Origin: Chiua virens
Lineage: Eukaryota; Basidiomycota; Agaricomycetes; Boletales; Boletaceae
Assembly: GCA_019787685.1 (NCBI GenBank)
Contig: JAHNUO010000012.1
Coordinates: 1-64,000, forward strand
Length of the DNA stretch: 64,000 nucleotides
Direction: 5' to 3'
The position numbers and the translations under genes were made by a program. Positions within the stretch are counted from its first letter, which is position 1, and each line of letters opens with the position of its first letter. This document shows, piece after piece, positions 34,201 to 46,200 of the stretch. A model generated the notes under the pieces. That model did not search any database. It had not been told where the DNA came from and worked only from the letters and a program-made list of their open reading frames with translations.

Positions 34201-36510
34201 CAACGAGACTGCCCTTGGTATCTAAAAAATAGGTGCCATCAGAAGCCAGTCTGTCCAGTAGCCGTCGAGAAAATGTCAATAATCCCTTGGGGTCCTGAGA
34301 GACGATGGAGGTTCCTTGAAGATCCTCCCGAGGGTGGTCAACGAACCACATGGAGGGATTACCTGGGTCGGTGCGAGAGTCAATGTATGACAAGGCATCG
34401 GAAAAGTCACAGGACAGAGTAAGTCGCTTGATTAAACCCTCCATCTCTGTTCTCACAGCATCAACCGATTTTTGAACACAGTCGACGCTCAAAGGAAAGC
34501 CATCCACAGAGAGCACAGTCATTGTCGCATCCCAGATGAACTGTGGAAGGCCAGGCTCAGAGTATGACAACGTGCTGAAAAACGCAAGCTTCTGCCGCAG
34601 GTAAGTAAAAAGGCCAGGCCGTCCGTCCGTGATGAGGTGCTTCACATGTGCCTCATATGCTCTACAGTAGGAATGAGTTCAGAGAAGGGAAAAGGGAAAA
34701 TGAGAATTAAGACATACTTGAAAGTATCGCCGTCGTAAAGATCGGCCTTTTGCAACAGTTCAGCTACAGCGGTTGCCCTGAGACACCATTGAACAGCAGA
34801 GATGTTGGGAGGAATTGCAGACGCCTTCGTCATATTCCCAGCATCATCTCTCAGATGATAGACCAGAAGAAAGAGGCTGAAGAGGTCCTTACGATCACTG
34901 AGCGTTGCCTCATGGCTCAGATGCATCAGCAAAGCGATAAGTGTTGAATGGATCTTCTCCTGCAGCATGCGAGGTTCATCAACGCCAAGCAGAGCACGCA
35001 GGGAAGAGAGGTGCTCGACATGAGATGGGTGAAACGGTACAGAGAAATGAGCAACGGGGTTGATGCTGTGCCGCAGAAGAAACACCAGAAAAAGAGCGAG
35101 AAAACGGGAGTATTTCTTCAAGGTCGTGCTCTCCTGAAGTGGCTTGAATAGCTTTGATCCTAGCTCACCAGTGGAGAGCACAGCACGGGCGGTGAGAACA
35201 GGAAGGGAGGATATGAGCAGGGAGACCAAAGTGTAATAGGATTCGACGGACTGAGTAAGGCGATAATACTCAACGTCCACCACGGTGGGGGTGGCTACAG
35301 TTTTACGGAGCTCCCGGATATCAACACCGACTAAAAGTTGGTCCCAACCAACCTGTGCAAAGATAGTACCCTTTAATCGCTCGTCCGATAATTTCTGGAA
35401 TACGGAAGGGAAACTGTACAGTTTGACAGAAGCCAAATAATGCTCCACAGAATCGCTGAGAGAGATGGGGGATGCTGAGGGAAGGTCACTGACTTCGACC
35501 ATCTTTCGCGAAACAAGAGCATTGCTGAGAAAATGACCCTTGACTGCGCGACTGGTACGTTTTGGAGCATTTGGGTGGTCGCTCTGACAATGCTCATCGA
35601 ATCTCCTGGAGGAAGGAAAGACAAAGGGAGACGGGCAGCCGGGAATGGTGCACTTGAATGCATCGACGAGAGGGAGGCCTTCGATGGGTGAAATAGGCCC
35701 GCGAATCTCTGTAACGACTTTATCGGCATCCAAAGAGCGCAACATGTTAATCAGCTCCTCTTTCGAAGGGAGAGGTGCAGGTGCATCCCGGGGGATCTTA
35801 TGCCTGTCTCGAATGTGGGAATGTGCCGTCTCAAAGTTGATAGGGGAGGAACACGGAACGCAAATGGTGAGTTTAAACTGAGATTCTACCCTGAGTCCCC
35901 ACGACAAGAGCCTCTGGGGTGTGGAGAGAATGACAGGGGAGGTGGGTAAATTGATCGGCTCCGAGAAGGGGGTCGAATCATACTGCAAAGGTAGGTCGGT
36001 TACAACCATGCTCGGCATCAGATCACCATGGGGGTCTATATCCATTGGTGAGGGGGCAGGGGACTTGGTCTGGAGCTCTTGGGGGGGAATGGGATTGGAT
36101 GCAGGGTAACCCTTGACTGGGATACACTCATCATGCTCAGGAAGGGAGGAAGAGGAAACCGTGGCATTAGCATTGGAAAAAAAGTCGGGCACGGAGGGAT
36201 TGATGTCGGGAAAAACGTCGGGGTCCTTGGGATGCACCTTTTTACGACAGAGGGAATAAATCTTCTGGAAGCTAAACCTAGCGTGAAGAGGATCACCGCA
36301 AGGACAAGACAGCTTTCCAGTAACGCCATCCCTGCGGATGGTTACCGTGGAACCTACTAAAATGTCAGGCTCAAGCTGAACAAGAGTGCATATAGGCTAC
36401 CTTGGTATTGAGTCGTCCTCTCGAGGGTATGGAAATCGGACATATGCCTTTTGGCATCTCCCTTATCGGAGCCCACGGGAAAGGGACAACCTTGGATAGT
36501 ACAACTGCGG
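31288..36510 (-). CDS. C2H2 - tyrosine-recombinase-like - RecQ helicase gene (locus B)
   Basis: Exons 36401-36510 (C2H2, CTIQGCPFP...H...H), 34718-36356, 34192-34661, about 32030-34146 and 31288 to about 31970 join in frame through introns of 44, 56, 45 and about 47 nt. Further C2H2-like motifs are at CTIPGCPSPF...H...H and CVPCSSP...H...H. In the long frame beginning at 34129, residues 20-200 resemble a tyrosine recombinase: R24 (GARGTE), K58 (YVKTQH), R147 (REWRQ), H181 (FGHTA), Y190 (AHYGI). The RecQ domain follows: Walker A MPTGSGKS 351-358, DEAH 441-444, TAT 473-475, QESGRLGRDG 621-630, and a Cys4 zinc site C668, C683, C692, C695. The last exon adds DCPDCW...CYLCW...H. The first exon was not found. 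Likely a DNA helicase; role in mobility inferred. Confidence 0.75.
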
Positions 36511-37564
36511 CTACAAAGGTAGTACGTTAGATACTAGCATCAAAATGTGGCTAAAGGTCACCAACGTCATGGTAACGGCTTGAACCAAGAGGCACCTAAC
36601 CTACACCATTTGCATTTAGCAAGAGTGATGCCGAAGGGGATTTCGAGACAGTGTATGCGCAGCTGTTTCGGGTACAGGCAGAGGGGGAGAAGGCGTTCTT
36701 GTTGAAATCAAGGTCCACGAGCCTCGCTCAAACAAACGATGGTAGAACTGAGGGACGCCAGGGGTGTAAAGGCACGTCGACGGTGTAAAACACAGCCGAG
36801 GTGGTGAAGACAGAGGAAGCGCGTCGCCAGTGAACACGAACAACGCAACCAAACTAAAAGTCCAAACTAAAAATGGAGAAGAAGACACGTCGTGTTGCGT
36901 AAAACGTAAACGAGGCAGGTGAGGGTGGATGAATCAATGATATAGCTGGGTTCAACAGAGTAGTATGTAGACAGCACTAGTACTATGAACGATGTTGTCA
37001 AAACGGTGGTTACATAATCAATGTCAGTCACGTATGGTCAGTCATGGTCATTCAATGGTAGTCGTTGCTACATTGTAGTTCTTATAATCAGATCGCTAAC
37101 TTGTGTCTAGCACCTTTGTAAGTAGCCATAGCTGGTCATACTAGTCAATCCTCCTTGTCAATCTGGTAAAGTCGCACATTCGTTGAAACATGTCAGTCAC
37201 GATACTAGCCATGTCAGTCACGGCCGAGGTACAATGTGCGGCGAGGACGTTGGTACTGGCACTCAGCAGTTGCTTACTATGACTTCATTTTTTCAGGGGA
37301 TGTCTGGGCCCTAAAATATGACTGATAAAATCAGTAAACAGGTGTGTAACTGTTAGACATGCATATATAATTATATGCCGTTGTAGTACAATGTACTACT
37401 GCTGATGTACCATGTGCCAGTGTGTCGGAACCAGACCATAACCATCTCAGGTGTGATGCAACCAGTTTCCCCTATGAATACATCAACGAGATCCAGGATC
37501 CGTCGTAACCAATCACCGTGTTGTCAGATATATGCGTTGACTTGCAAGAATGAGTTTTTCTCAC
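36511..37564. other. 5' flank of RecQ locus B, non-coding
   Basis: Should hold the missing first exon and promoter of the RecQ gene; I could not fix an ATG. Words of the GTCAGTCACG type recur (37021-37050, 37194-37221). Otherwise there is no recognisable feature. Confidence 0.35.
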
Positions 37565-37950
37565 CTAAAACTCGGAGCAACCTAGAGTACCTACATGCCT
37601 ACATGTGTTGAATGACGCTTCTATTGGAGTGAGATCAAGTGCATATGAAGGCAGATAAAGAAGGAGACTACCAGTTGTGACGAACAAGGACATCGGTAAT
37701 CTGGGCTTGTTCTCCATGAAGGGCATGTGCAGAGCGTTGCACATATGATTGTAACTTAGGTCGAAACGGGTTATGAGAGAGACTAATTGTGTGTAACACC
37801 AGGGAGTAAGCCAGAGATAGGTCAGTAAAACGAAGAAACCTTGTGGTAGAGAGGATCGGAAGGAAGACCCGCGAAACCACATCAAGCGCTGCAGACAAGA
37901 AAAACGTCACTGCAGACCCATCCTGGCAGTCCAAAGAACTCATCTAGTGG
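37565..37950 (-). pseudogene. Tc1/IS630-type DDE transposase relic
   Basis: The minus frame 37565-37885 ends with LLLYLPSYALDLTPIEASFN. This matches the third catalytic block of DDE_3 endonucleases (LP-x-YSPDLNPIE-x-x-F) with SP changed to AL and N to T. The preceding His/Asp block cannot be read in the same frame, so this is a decayed fragment unrelated in detail to the one at 5.6 kb. Confidence 0.6.
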
Positions 37951-38594
37951 GCTAAAACAAGCCGGGGTTTCCTCTAACAAAATCTGCAACTGTCACAAGC
38001 CAAGTGAGTAGTACTAGGGGGAAAGCCAACACCGAGCGACAACAAACCTTGCAGACCACAACAAAACTATTGCAGACCCAACCCAAGGATGTCCCCTGAA
38101 GGCTTGTATCGTTCGTGGGGGGTGCGGAAGTGTCTGTAAAATTCCAGGTCATGTCGAATCATGACGAAGTGAGCACAAGTCCAACAGAGGGAGAATTGGT
38201 TGTTTAATTAACCTGTTCCTTCACAGCAATAGAGCGTGTATCTCGTAAGACGAGATACAGGCATTTGAAAAGCATCAACGGGATGGGATGTGGTAGAAAA
38301 GCAACGAGGAGGAGGGGGGTGCTAAGGATGCGAGTGGTGTGTCGCGTGGGAAAAAACAGCGAACGGCCGTTCGCTGCTTCCGCATATAGATAAGACTTGG
38401 TCAGACAGACGCTTACATACACATCAGACATCCTCAGATGGTGGGATGGTTGCTTACATAAGCATCAGAAATGCTTGGGTGGTGGCTTAGTCGCTTACAT
38501 AATCATCACATCATCGTCACATCTTCACCAAACATAAGTCAAAATATACCCAAAATCTACCAAATTTTCATTAGATGGTGGTCAGATGCAGACA
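37951..38594. other. Intergenic, nothing recognised
   Basis: Contains a duplicated CTTACATA(A/C)(G/A)CATCA word near 38413-38510. No gene or element is supported. Confidence 0.35.
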
Positions 38595-40050
38595 AATATT
38601 AGTCTGAGTTGCCATGTCTTTTTCATCAAATTATCCTCGGATAATTCCAATTGGATTACCCTTGGTCATATCACTGTCATAAATTACCGCAAAACCTTGT
38701 GTAAATCGTCTCTCATTTTGTCTAATTTTCCACTGATTTATGCTTGGTGATGTATGGCTGGGTGATTCAATTTTGCTCAAAAATTGGTCAATTTGTATTT
38801 GGTTTATGCTGGGTCATAGTCAAACTTACCGCAAAACCTTGCCTCACTTGACCCTCATTTTGTCTAATTTGGTTTGATTTTGCACTAAATTATCCTTGGA
38901 ATATGTATGGCTGGATGGCTGGATGGCTGGGTGGTTGCATTTTTCTCAAATTGTGTTTCAATTATGCTGGGTTATAATTGTAATTTACCGCAAAACCTTG
39001 CATCACTTGATGGTCATTTTGCATGAATTTGCACATTAGTTCGCGCAAATCATGTACCCCTTGAAGTGTGCGGGTTGCCTTGTCTGTCTAGTCCAAACAA
39101 TGTATTATTATATTCTGCGCATATCACATATATCTTGAAGTGCGCCATACACATCTTCATTTCCTTACCCGAACCATAGTCTAACCCCCATCTATTTGTA
39201 AAAATGTACTAGAATAGCGCAAATCGTGGTCTGATTTGGTTTTGATTTCTTTGTCAAATTATGCTTGGATGATTGTAATTGGATTATGATTATGCTGGGT
39301 CATTGTCATAATTACCGCAAAACCTTGCATAACTTGACGGTCATTTTGCGTCATTTTGCACAAAATTATGCTTGGATATGCTTGGATATGTGTGGCTGGA
39401 TGATTGGATTTTTGTCAAATATTGAGCAAATTGTGTTTGGATACGGTGGGATATAATCATAACTTACCGCAAAACCTTACGTAAATTGACGGTCATTTTG
39501 TATTATTTTTCACAAAATTATGCTTGGATATGTGTGGCTGGATCATTGGGTTGGTCAAATTGTATTTGGATTATGCTGGGTTATGAGTGTACTTACCGCA
39601 AAACCTTACGTAAATTGACGGTCATTTTGCATGATTTTGCACTAAATTATGCTTGGATGTGTATGGCTGCATGGTTGGATTTTTGTCAAATATTAGTCAA
39701 GCTTGATTGTTGCTTTGGGTCATTTTGGTTTATGGTTGGTTATAATTGTACCGACCGCAAAACCTTGCGTCACTTGACGGTCATTTTGCATTTTTTTGCA
39801 TGAAATTATGCTTGGATTTGTGTGGGATTTTTGGCAGATATTGGTCTATGGTTGTTTATGATTGTACTTACCGCAAGACCTGGTCTGATTTCACTTGGTT
39901 TTTGGTCAAATTTTGCTTGGGAATGACTCGGTTTTATGCGAAATGTTGGTCAAATTCTAGTTGGATTACACTCAGAATATGGTCAGAATGGGTGGATATT
40001 TATTTTGATTTTGATCGGATTTGCTTTGTTGACTACCCTAACTTCTAACT
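38595..40050. repeat. Dispersed satellite-like family, copy B: degenerate monomers of roughly 150 bp
   Basis: The phrase TTACCGCAAAACCTT recurs near 38685, 38828, 38986, 39312, 39467, 39595, 39759 and 39871. It is usually followed by GACGGTCATTTTG, a TATGCTTGG word and ATGGCTGG. The first 620 bp match copy A block 8405-9030. All monomers keep G where copy A has C, so G is probably ancestral. There is no coding capacity. Confidence 0.85.
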
Positions 40051-40053
40051 GAC

Positions 40054-40073
40054 CCAGGGGGTAAACCCCCTGG
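40054..40073. repeat. Perfect 8-bp inverted repeat with TAAA loop
   Basis: CCAGGGGG-TAAA-CCCCCTGG followed by ACCCCCTTTTTTTATATAA. Nearby CCCTAAC-type words occur at 40037, 40091 and 40121. It sits at the junction between the monomer array and the second matching block. Confidence 0.7.
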
Positions 40074-40279
40074 ACCCCCTTTTTTTATATAATCCTGACC
40101 CTAACAGTTAACCGAGACACCCCTAACAAGTGTTAACCGGGTAGTCATGTTTGATTTTTTTTCTATTTTTTCTATTTTGTTTGTTTTCATGTTTGGGTCA
40201 TTTTTCATTTTCTTCATTTTTCACTTGGGGGGGTGAGCGGGGGGGTGAGTGCTTTTCTCAATCTTGTCCATCTTTCTCA

Positions 40280-40830
40280 CTTTGCTTTAGTTGTTGGTGG
40301 TATATGATGCGAAACGCTTCATATATTCAGAAACGGGTCGGTTCATTTCCCACACTTCTCATCAATTTGTCTTTGCTTTGTATTTGCATTATCCTCAATT
40401 TTCCTGTTTTTTTCTATTTTTTTTGGCTGACATAGCGGTCAAATTTCTCTCAAATCGTAGTCAGACATTACTCAGACTATGCTCTACCTAGTGTCATTTT
40501 TTGGTCACTTGACAGTCACATTACCGCAAGATTTCATTTGTTTTTTGTTTTTTTTTTGCTTTTTTTTGTTTTTTTTTGCTATGACTTGCAGTCAATTTGC
40601 TGTCTGATCTTGCTCAAATATTCCTCATATTTGTGTCTTGTTTGCCTCAATTTCCACTTATACATCACTCACAATTTTCTCTGATTTTTTCTGATTTTTT
40701 CATAATAATTTATCTATCTATCCACTCATCCATCCATCCATCCGTCCGTCCATCCATCCTTCCATCCTTCCATCCATCCATCCATCTGTTTCCAGTACTG
40801 GAAATGGTCATTCAAATTGCTAAGGCCCGA
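40280..40830. repeat. Dispersed repeat family, copy B, second block
   Basis: Matches copy A at 7826-8390 (ATATTCAGAAAC, CAATTTTCCTG, GGCTGACATAGCGGTCAAATTT, CAGACTATGCTCTACC, CATAATAATTT, CCAGTACTGGAAAT). It includes T-rich tracts at 40530-40580 and CATC/CGTC tetranucleotide repeats at 40717-40788. Confidence 0.85.
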
Positions 40831-41385
40831 CAACCACTGGTGCGCGTTTCGAATGGGACCATGGAATGGATAGAGGCAATGTTGCGCGTCCGTCCCAACG
40901 ATACGCCATTTCTTCCCTGATACGGAACCGTACGAATTTCAATTCGAGGGCACCCCTGGTTCCACACAGGAGGGCGACAAGTACCTGCACACTATCCCAA
41001 TTGACACACTCGCCGCAGCTCCCTAACGTCTCATCATGATGGGCTGAATGAAGGTCAAAGTCGGTTGCTATCTTTCTGTACGACCACTCTGATCATGATG
41101 TCACCAATTTAATGACTTTGCCGGTTCAATTCTGCGCGCCAGAGTCTCCAATGTGCACTGCCGCAAGCCAAGGAAATGTACCACCAGTGTGAGATGAATT
41201 GCGTACTTAAGGATTCATGTGGGACACAATTATTTGTGTTCCCGCGTATGTACGCCGAGCATTCCAGGATAGCGAAGACTAAACATGGTCCAAGTCCAAA
41301 ATGCATGAGCACAAGTTTTTCTTCCATTGAGGTGGATCTCCTCCATTGAGAATGAAGTCCACCAACGCTTCTCTCGACAAGATTC
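40831..41385. other. 3' flank of the MED14 relic, nothing recognised
   Basis: The continuation expected for a complete MED14 cannot be read here on the minus strand. The open frame 41109-41396 shows no match to it. Confidence 0.4.
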
Positions 41386-42503
41386 TCATGCAACAAATGA
41401 AACTATAAAAATGACGATTGAAGGTCCGAGAATGGAATCACCAAGGATCTTTTTGTAGAGCTTACTTGTCGTCCCTTCGTAGGGTGTTCTGCGCCAATGA
41501 ACGGCAACATCGCGCTTCCGCTTTTGTCCCACTCTGGGATCTTCCGCACGTGGGTCGATGACAACTTCAGGTGGTCGCTTCTCACCACGGATACGTCGAA
41601 CGCCTAACCGTCTGATATCCTCCATAATCATATTGCCACACATACTATCCGATAATACCTTGACCGCGATAAGGGCATAGCGAAAATCTTCTTCAATGAT
41701 CACAAGGACCAGATAGTAAGACGGAAAGTTAGCAAGTTTGATGTACATCGTTCCTTTTGCCAGGGGTCCCAACTTTTTTATCTCTGAGTGAAACGTAACG
41801 CGTGTTAAAAGCTAAAGGACGAAAGGATATACTGCATACCCTCCTTTGAGAAATTACGATGCCGGAAAGCTTGTAATCCGAGATAATTCACCTTCTGCTC
41901 AATGAGGTCCATGACTGTCTATAGAAATCGCGACGTCTCGTATCAGACTTTCGTGTGGGCTTGACCATTGTTGCGACTTGCGTCAAATCGCAGCCTTACT
42001 AAGACCTCTAGCAGCATAGTCAGATTGTCGTTCAAACGATTCGAGACGATCGCAAACCGTGGTCCGTGGGACGCGGCGGCGAGGTCACCCGTGTCCCGAA
42101 GATGCCTGCGACCAGTTCTGACGTCGATTGAAACAAGAACGACCTTGTCCGCACAAAGATGGACACAAAGTACGTGATACCTGCCTACGCAAGTCAGATA
42201 TCCCTTCGCACGTGCGAAACAAAGGTACGAACCACGAGAGTCTAAGACGACTTTCCCTTCGGAAGAAAACACGTTGCGAGTCGGACCACGCTGGAGTTGG
42301 AACTGAGATACTTTGAGGATAGCTCTGGCATGTGCGTTGATAATCCTGTAAAGCATCGCCTCAAAATCGAGGTTGTTCGATTCCTTGAGAATACAAATTA
42401 GCCTTGTTGGGGACAGGGACGTCAAACACATGAAGAGAAATGGGGCTCCGTCCTGCGCACATTGGAGGATATTCATGATAGGGGGAGGGTAGTGGAAGGC
42501 CAT
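41386..42503 (-). pseudogene. MED14: Mediator subunit 14 (MED14) fragment, truncated
   Basis: Minus-strand exons read PPPIMNILQCAQDGA, an internal part ending in VHLCADKVVLVSIDVRTG and LRDTGDLAAA-x-x-GPRF, then after short introns YLGLQAFRHRNFSKE and FPSYYLVLVIIEEDFRYAL with DSMCGNMIMEDI. These phrases fit fungal MED14/Rgr1, a core Mediator scaffold subunit of RNA polymerase II transcription. A 52-nt intron with CTGAC branch sits inside (about 42172-42223) and another near 41786-41850. MED14 proteins are normally over 1,000 residues; only about 300 residues are here, with parts missing between FLFMCL and the next block and everything after 41386 absent. I read it as a segmental copy or dead gene next to repeats, and a full copy probably exists elsewhere. 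Confidence 0.7.
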
Positions 42504-43250
42504 TATCAGAACGCACTCAGCTTACAGAATGTTGAGGCATCCGGCGACAATGTACCTTCTTCACCACTGCTCTTATCCTTGCCATTTCCCAGTCGCATTG
42601 CTCGTGGCCCATGTACTCAAACGGGTTTGCTTGATATATAAGCGTCACGCTTGCCAGAGCTCAGATACTCACAGGACGCCTGCACACCCTCGTCACGGTC
42701 ACATGCAGCTCAGCCATTGAGGTGCGGTAACATTCGACTTGCGCGACGCACGCGATGTGAGGGATTTCAACCACCCAAGATATTTCTCTCAGCGTCACCA
42801 TAATGTTGGAGACCCACGTCATCAATCCATCACGAGGGACCAACTATACAGACATCACCAGGGCTGCAATGATTCTCGGCTCCCGATCGACTCGATTTGG
42901 TCCTCGGAAGGGTATACGTTGATCGTCCTCCACGATAACACTCCACATTCGCGGCTCGTGCCGTTGGGTCAGATACGAGAAAGGTGGGGGATGCACCTGA
43001 GATGTGCGACCAGGAGGTTGTTTTGACAGGCACGCTTGTCCCCGACGTGCAGCGGTACGGACCTCAGGCTTCCAAAACAACAGTGAGGTATCCACTGCCA
43101 ACAGTTGATTAGATGATCATCGTAGCACGTACGATGTGTTCAGATTCCTTCGCGTAGAAAATGGAATAGATCAGAACCACATAGGATTTAGCTGACTAAG
43201 CCAACATTTTGTCGCTACCTGCGCGTGACTTTTGGAACGCGACTGTTGAT
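42504..43250. other. Intergenic region, nothing firmly supported
   Basis: Short frames exist on both strands (42661-43101 minus, 42739-43026 plus) but none has a recognisable domain or a clear continuation into MED14. The DNA just upstream of 43251 should carry the promoter of the BRCT gene. Confidence 0.35.
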
Positions 43251-46200
43251 ATGGTCGTCTTCGATGGAGTGCACTATTCTCTCTCTCAGTCGATCTCCCC
43301 TGCGCGCAGAAATGAACTCACCGCCATTCTCGACCTGAATGGTGCAACCTCGTATCCACCCCACACTCATCTCATAACTCTCCCTGCCTCCCACGCCCAT
43401 AGCGATGCCACTAATGATCCAAATCTCAAGCTAGTCACCGACCGCTGGGTTGATCGTAGTGTGGTCATGGGGAAACGTCAACCGTGCGCCTTGCTTTCTT
43501 TTCTGGTCCCGTCGCATACTAACACGTTTCCATCCAGCGAGCAGTACTACTCTCCAGACCCCGCGATGATCTTTTCAGGTGTCGTCGCCTGTGCTACCGA
43601 CGTATGTCCTTCCTCGTCTTTCCTATCGCGCGTCACATTTTCGTCTAGCTTGTTGCAGCCGATCTCGAGGTTCTCTCAGCAGGCATCACTGCCCTGGGTG
43701 GTCATTGGCGTATCGGTCTCACTCGCGACGTCACCCATCTCTTTGCCCTTCGTCCAGGAAGTGACAAGGTATTCCCTTTCGCACTCGCACCGCTCCCTTC
43801 TTAATTTCCCATCTTCCCGCTCAGTATAACACCGCCCTTCACTTTGCGTCTCAGACACACATGTACATCCTCACCCCACACTGGTTCGACGACGCCGTTC
43901 GTCTAGGCCGTCGTATTCCAGAAACACCCTATACTTGGCCAGATCCTCCCATTTTACGTCCTGGTATGACCCTCCACCTCAGTGACGAACCCCTTGCCAC
44001 GGACGGTCGACGTAAACGGAAACCCGCCGGGGATACGGTGGGTGATGCAGGGGATGGGACCGAAGACGAAATTGACCATGTCCCCGTCTGGGCTGGTCGT
44101 CGCATTTTTCTATCCCCCTCACTCGAAATGGGAGGTGGTTCTCGAGGCGCGATAGAAGCAGGCATCCATCGTGCCGGTGGCGTTGTTGTGCCAATCGCAG
44201 AAGATGCCGACGAGGATGCCGAAGAAAAGGCCGTCGACGAATGTGACGTTTTCATTACACGATGGCGCAGTGGCAAAGCATATTTCAAGGTATGCATTTC
44301 TCATCATCTTGCTTTTCCCTCATCTCTCGCTCCCCTAGGCAGCGCGTGCCTCCCTTCTCATTGGGACCCTTAGCTGGCTGTTTAGCGTCGAGTCCGGTGG
44401 GACCCTCTATTCGCCACTCGATTCATTGATCTGGTATCCTACTCCAAGAGGTGGCATCCCCGGCCTCATTGATTGCGTTCGTGCTTGCGCGGGTCTCGCT
44501 ACCCCCTCCCGACTGACTCATTTTACAGGAAATTTCGATTACCAATTATACGGGTGAAGCACGCGATTATATCAAGCGCCTTATCCTTCTAGTCGGTGCC
44601 AAGTTCACGCCAAGCATGACTCAATCGAATAAAGTCCTTGTTGCCGGTTTGTTAGTACATTCTCATGTAGTTCGAAAACCCGTGTTGACTGGATCTCTTC
44701 CAGTCAGCCGTCTCCCAAGACCGCGCGCGCGTACTCGTGGTCTATCCCAGTTGTAAACCATACATGGTTAGAAGACTGTTTTGCGGAGTGGCGGTGAGTC
44801 CCTCTATTCCTATCCTCTCATCGTGCTGCTCACGCATACCAGCGCGCTCACTGTCGGATTGGAGCGGTATATCGTGTATCCGCCGGGTATCGACTTCGGC
44901 AAAATGCTAATGACGCGTCAGGACGGATGTACGTTATTTCTATCTCTGATGATACTATTTCTAACGTGACTCTTGTCTTGCAGCGTTTGCTTCCCAACCC
45001 GTTTCTATCTCGCGTTCTACTGGGGGCGCCGTTCCAGGTGGTCGTAGTGTTAATATCATCGATGTGGAAGAAGACGAAATCCGCGATGCCGAATATCGCA
45101 AACGTGCAGACGATCCTCGGAATGTAATGCATCCGTGGAAGACACACGAAGCTGATGTGAGCGATTTGACGGGAGATGTCACCCGGCTGGAGAGCGACCA
45201 ACCGACAGAAGCACGAGCGAGACCACGGTCCCGGGCAGGATCAGTGAAGAAGACGCCGCCACCGTCCCTCAGAGAAAGGCCCGAGTCGATATCTACCCCA
45301 TTGACGGCGTCGGCGACAGGCGCGTTTACCGACCATGTAATTGAAATTCCCCCGGACGATGACACCGACAAGGAGGCGAATGGAAAACAATCTACTCGAG
45401 CGGCCGGCAAGCAACGTGAACGCGCATTTTCGACAGGCTCGCGCACGACATCACGGACATCACGACTGTCGACATCTCGCGTTTCTTCACCCATGAGGGA
45501 TGTCGAGGTAGTCGTCAGTGATTCGAAAGGGAGCTCGATGGCTGGAATGGGGAAGATTGGGAGAAATGGTCAAGGAAAGGATGACGAGATGCGACAAACG
45601 CGACCATCCGAAGCTGGAGAGAAGGTCGGTCCACATGCAACACGTCTTGCAAAACCCAAGTCTCGACTGGCCAAACGCAAGGCAGACAATCAGAGCACTC
45701 AAAATGATAATGATGCCAGGGCGTCGCAACAGGGGCTGGCAAAAGCGAGCAACGCAACACGACGAAGTGTTGCAACTGATTCTGAACACTCCTTTGCGGA
45801 TGCCGGTGAGGCCTCAAACACATCTGTACCACCTCGGAGGACGACTGCCGTTGGATCGATAACACCCGTCCAGTCGGGGATGAAGCCAAGACCAAAGTCT
45901 AAATCCGTTTCCAAGGCCAGGTTGGTAGACGGACAGAGTGAGGATGAGGGAAGGATAGGGATTGCAGACTCTGGCATAGGAGTGGGCGCTGAGGTCAAAA
46001 CTCCCGATGGCGTGCCGAAATCCCGCAACGACGAAGCTATGACCAAGGCAAGGGAGAAGAAGAACCACAGCAATGGGAGGAGCGAAACGGACAAAGCAGC
46101 CCCCCAAGGCTCCAACACGAAGAACATGCCTAAACCAAAACGGCGGCTATCCGTCCTTGTGCCATCCGTGCCTAGCGATTATTTTTCATCGCAAAGTATG

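Noticed and set aside
36036..36329. Minus-strand frame with hydrophobic start (MALLESCLVLAVILF) as a secreted protein
   Set aside because: It overlaps the RecQ N-terminal exon in another frame, and the exon frame joins both neighbours correctly.
40030..40140. Interstitial telomere (CCCTAAC words)
   Set aside because: Only three isolated words with no tandem run; the TTAGGG-like words near 7240 are equally isolated.
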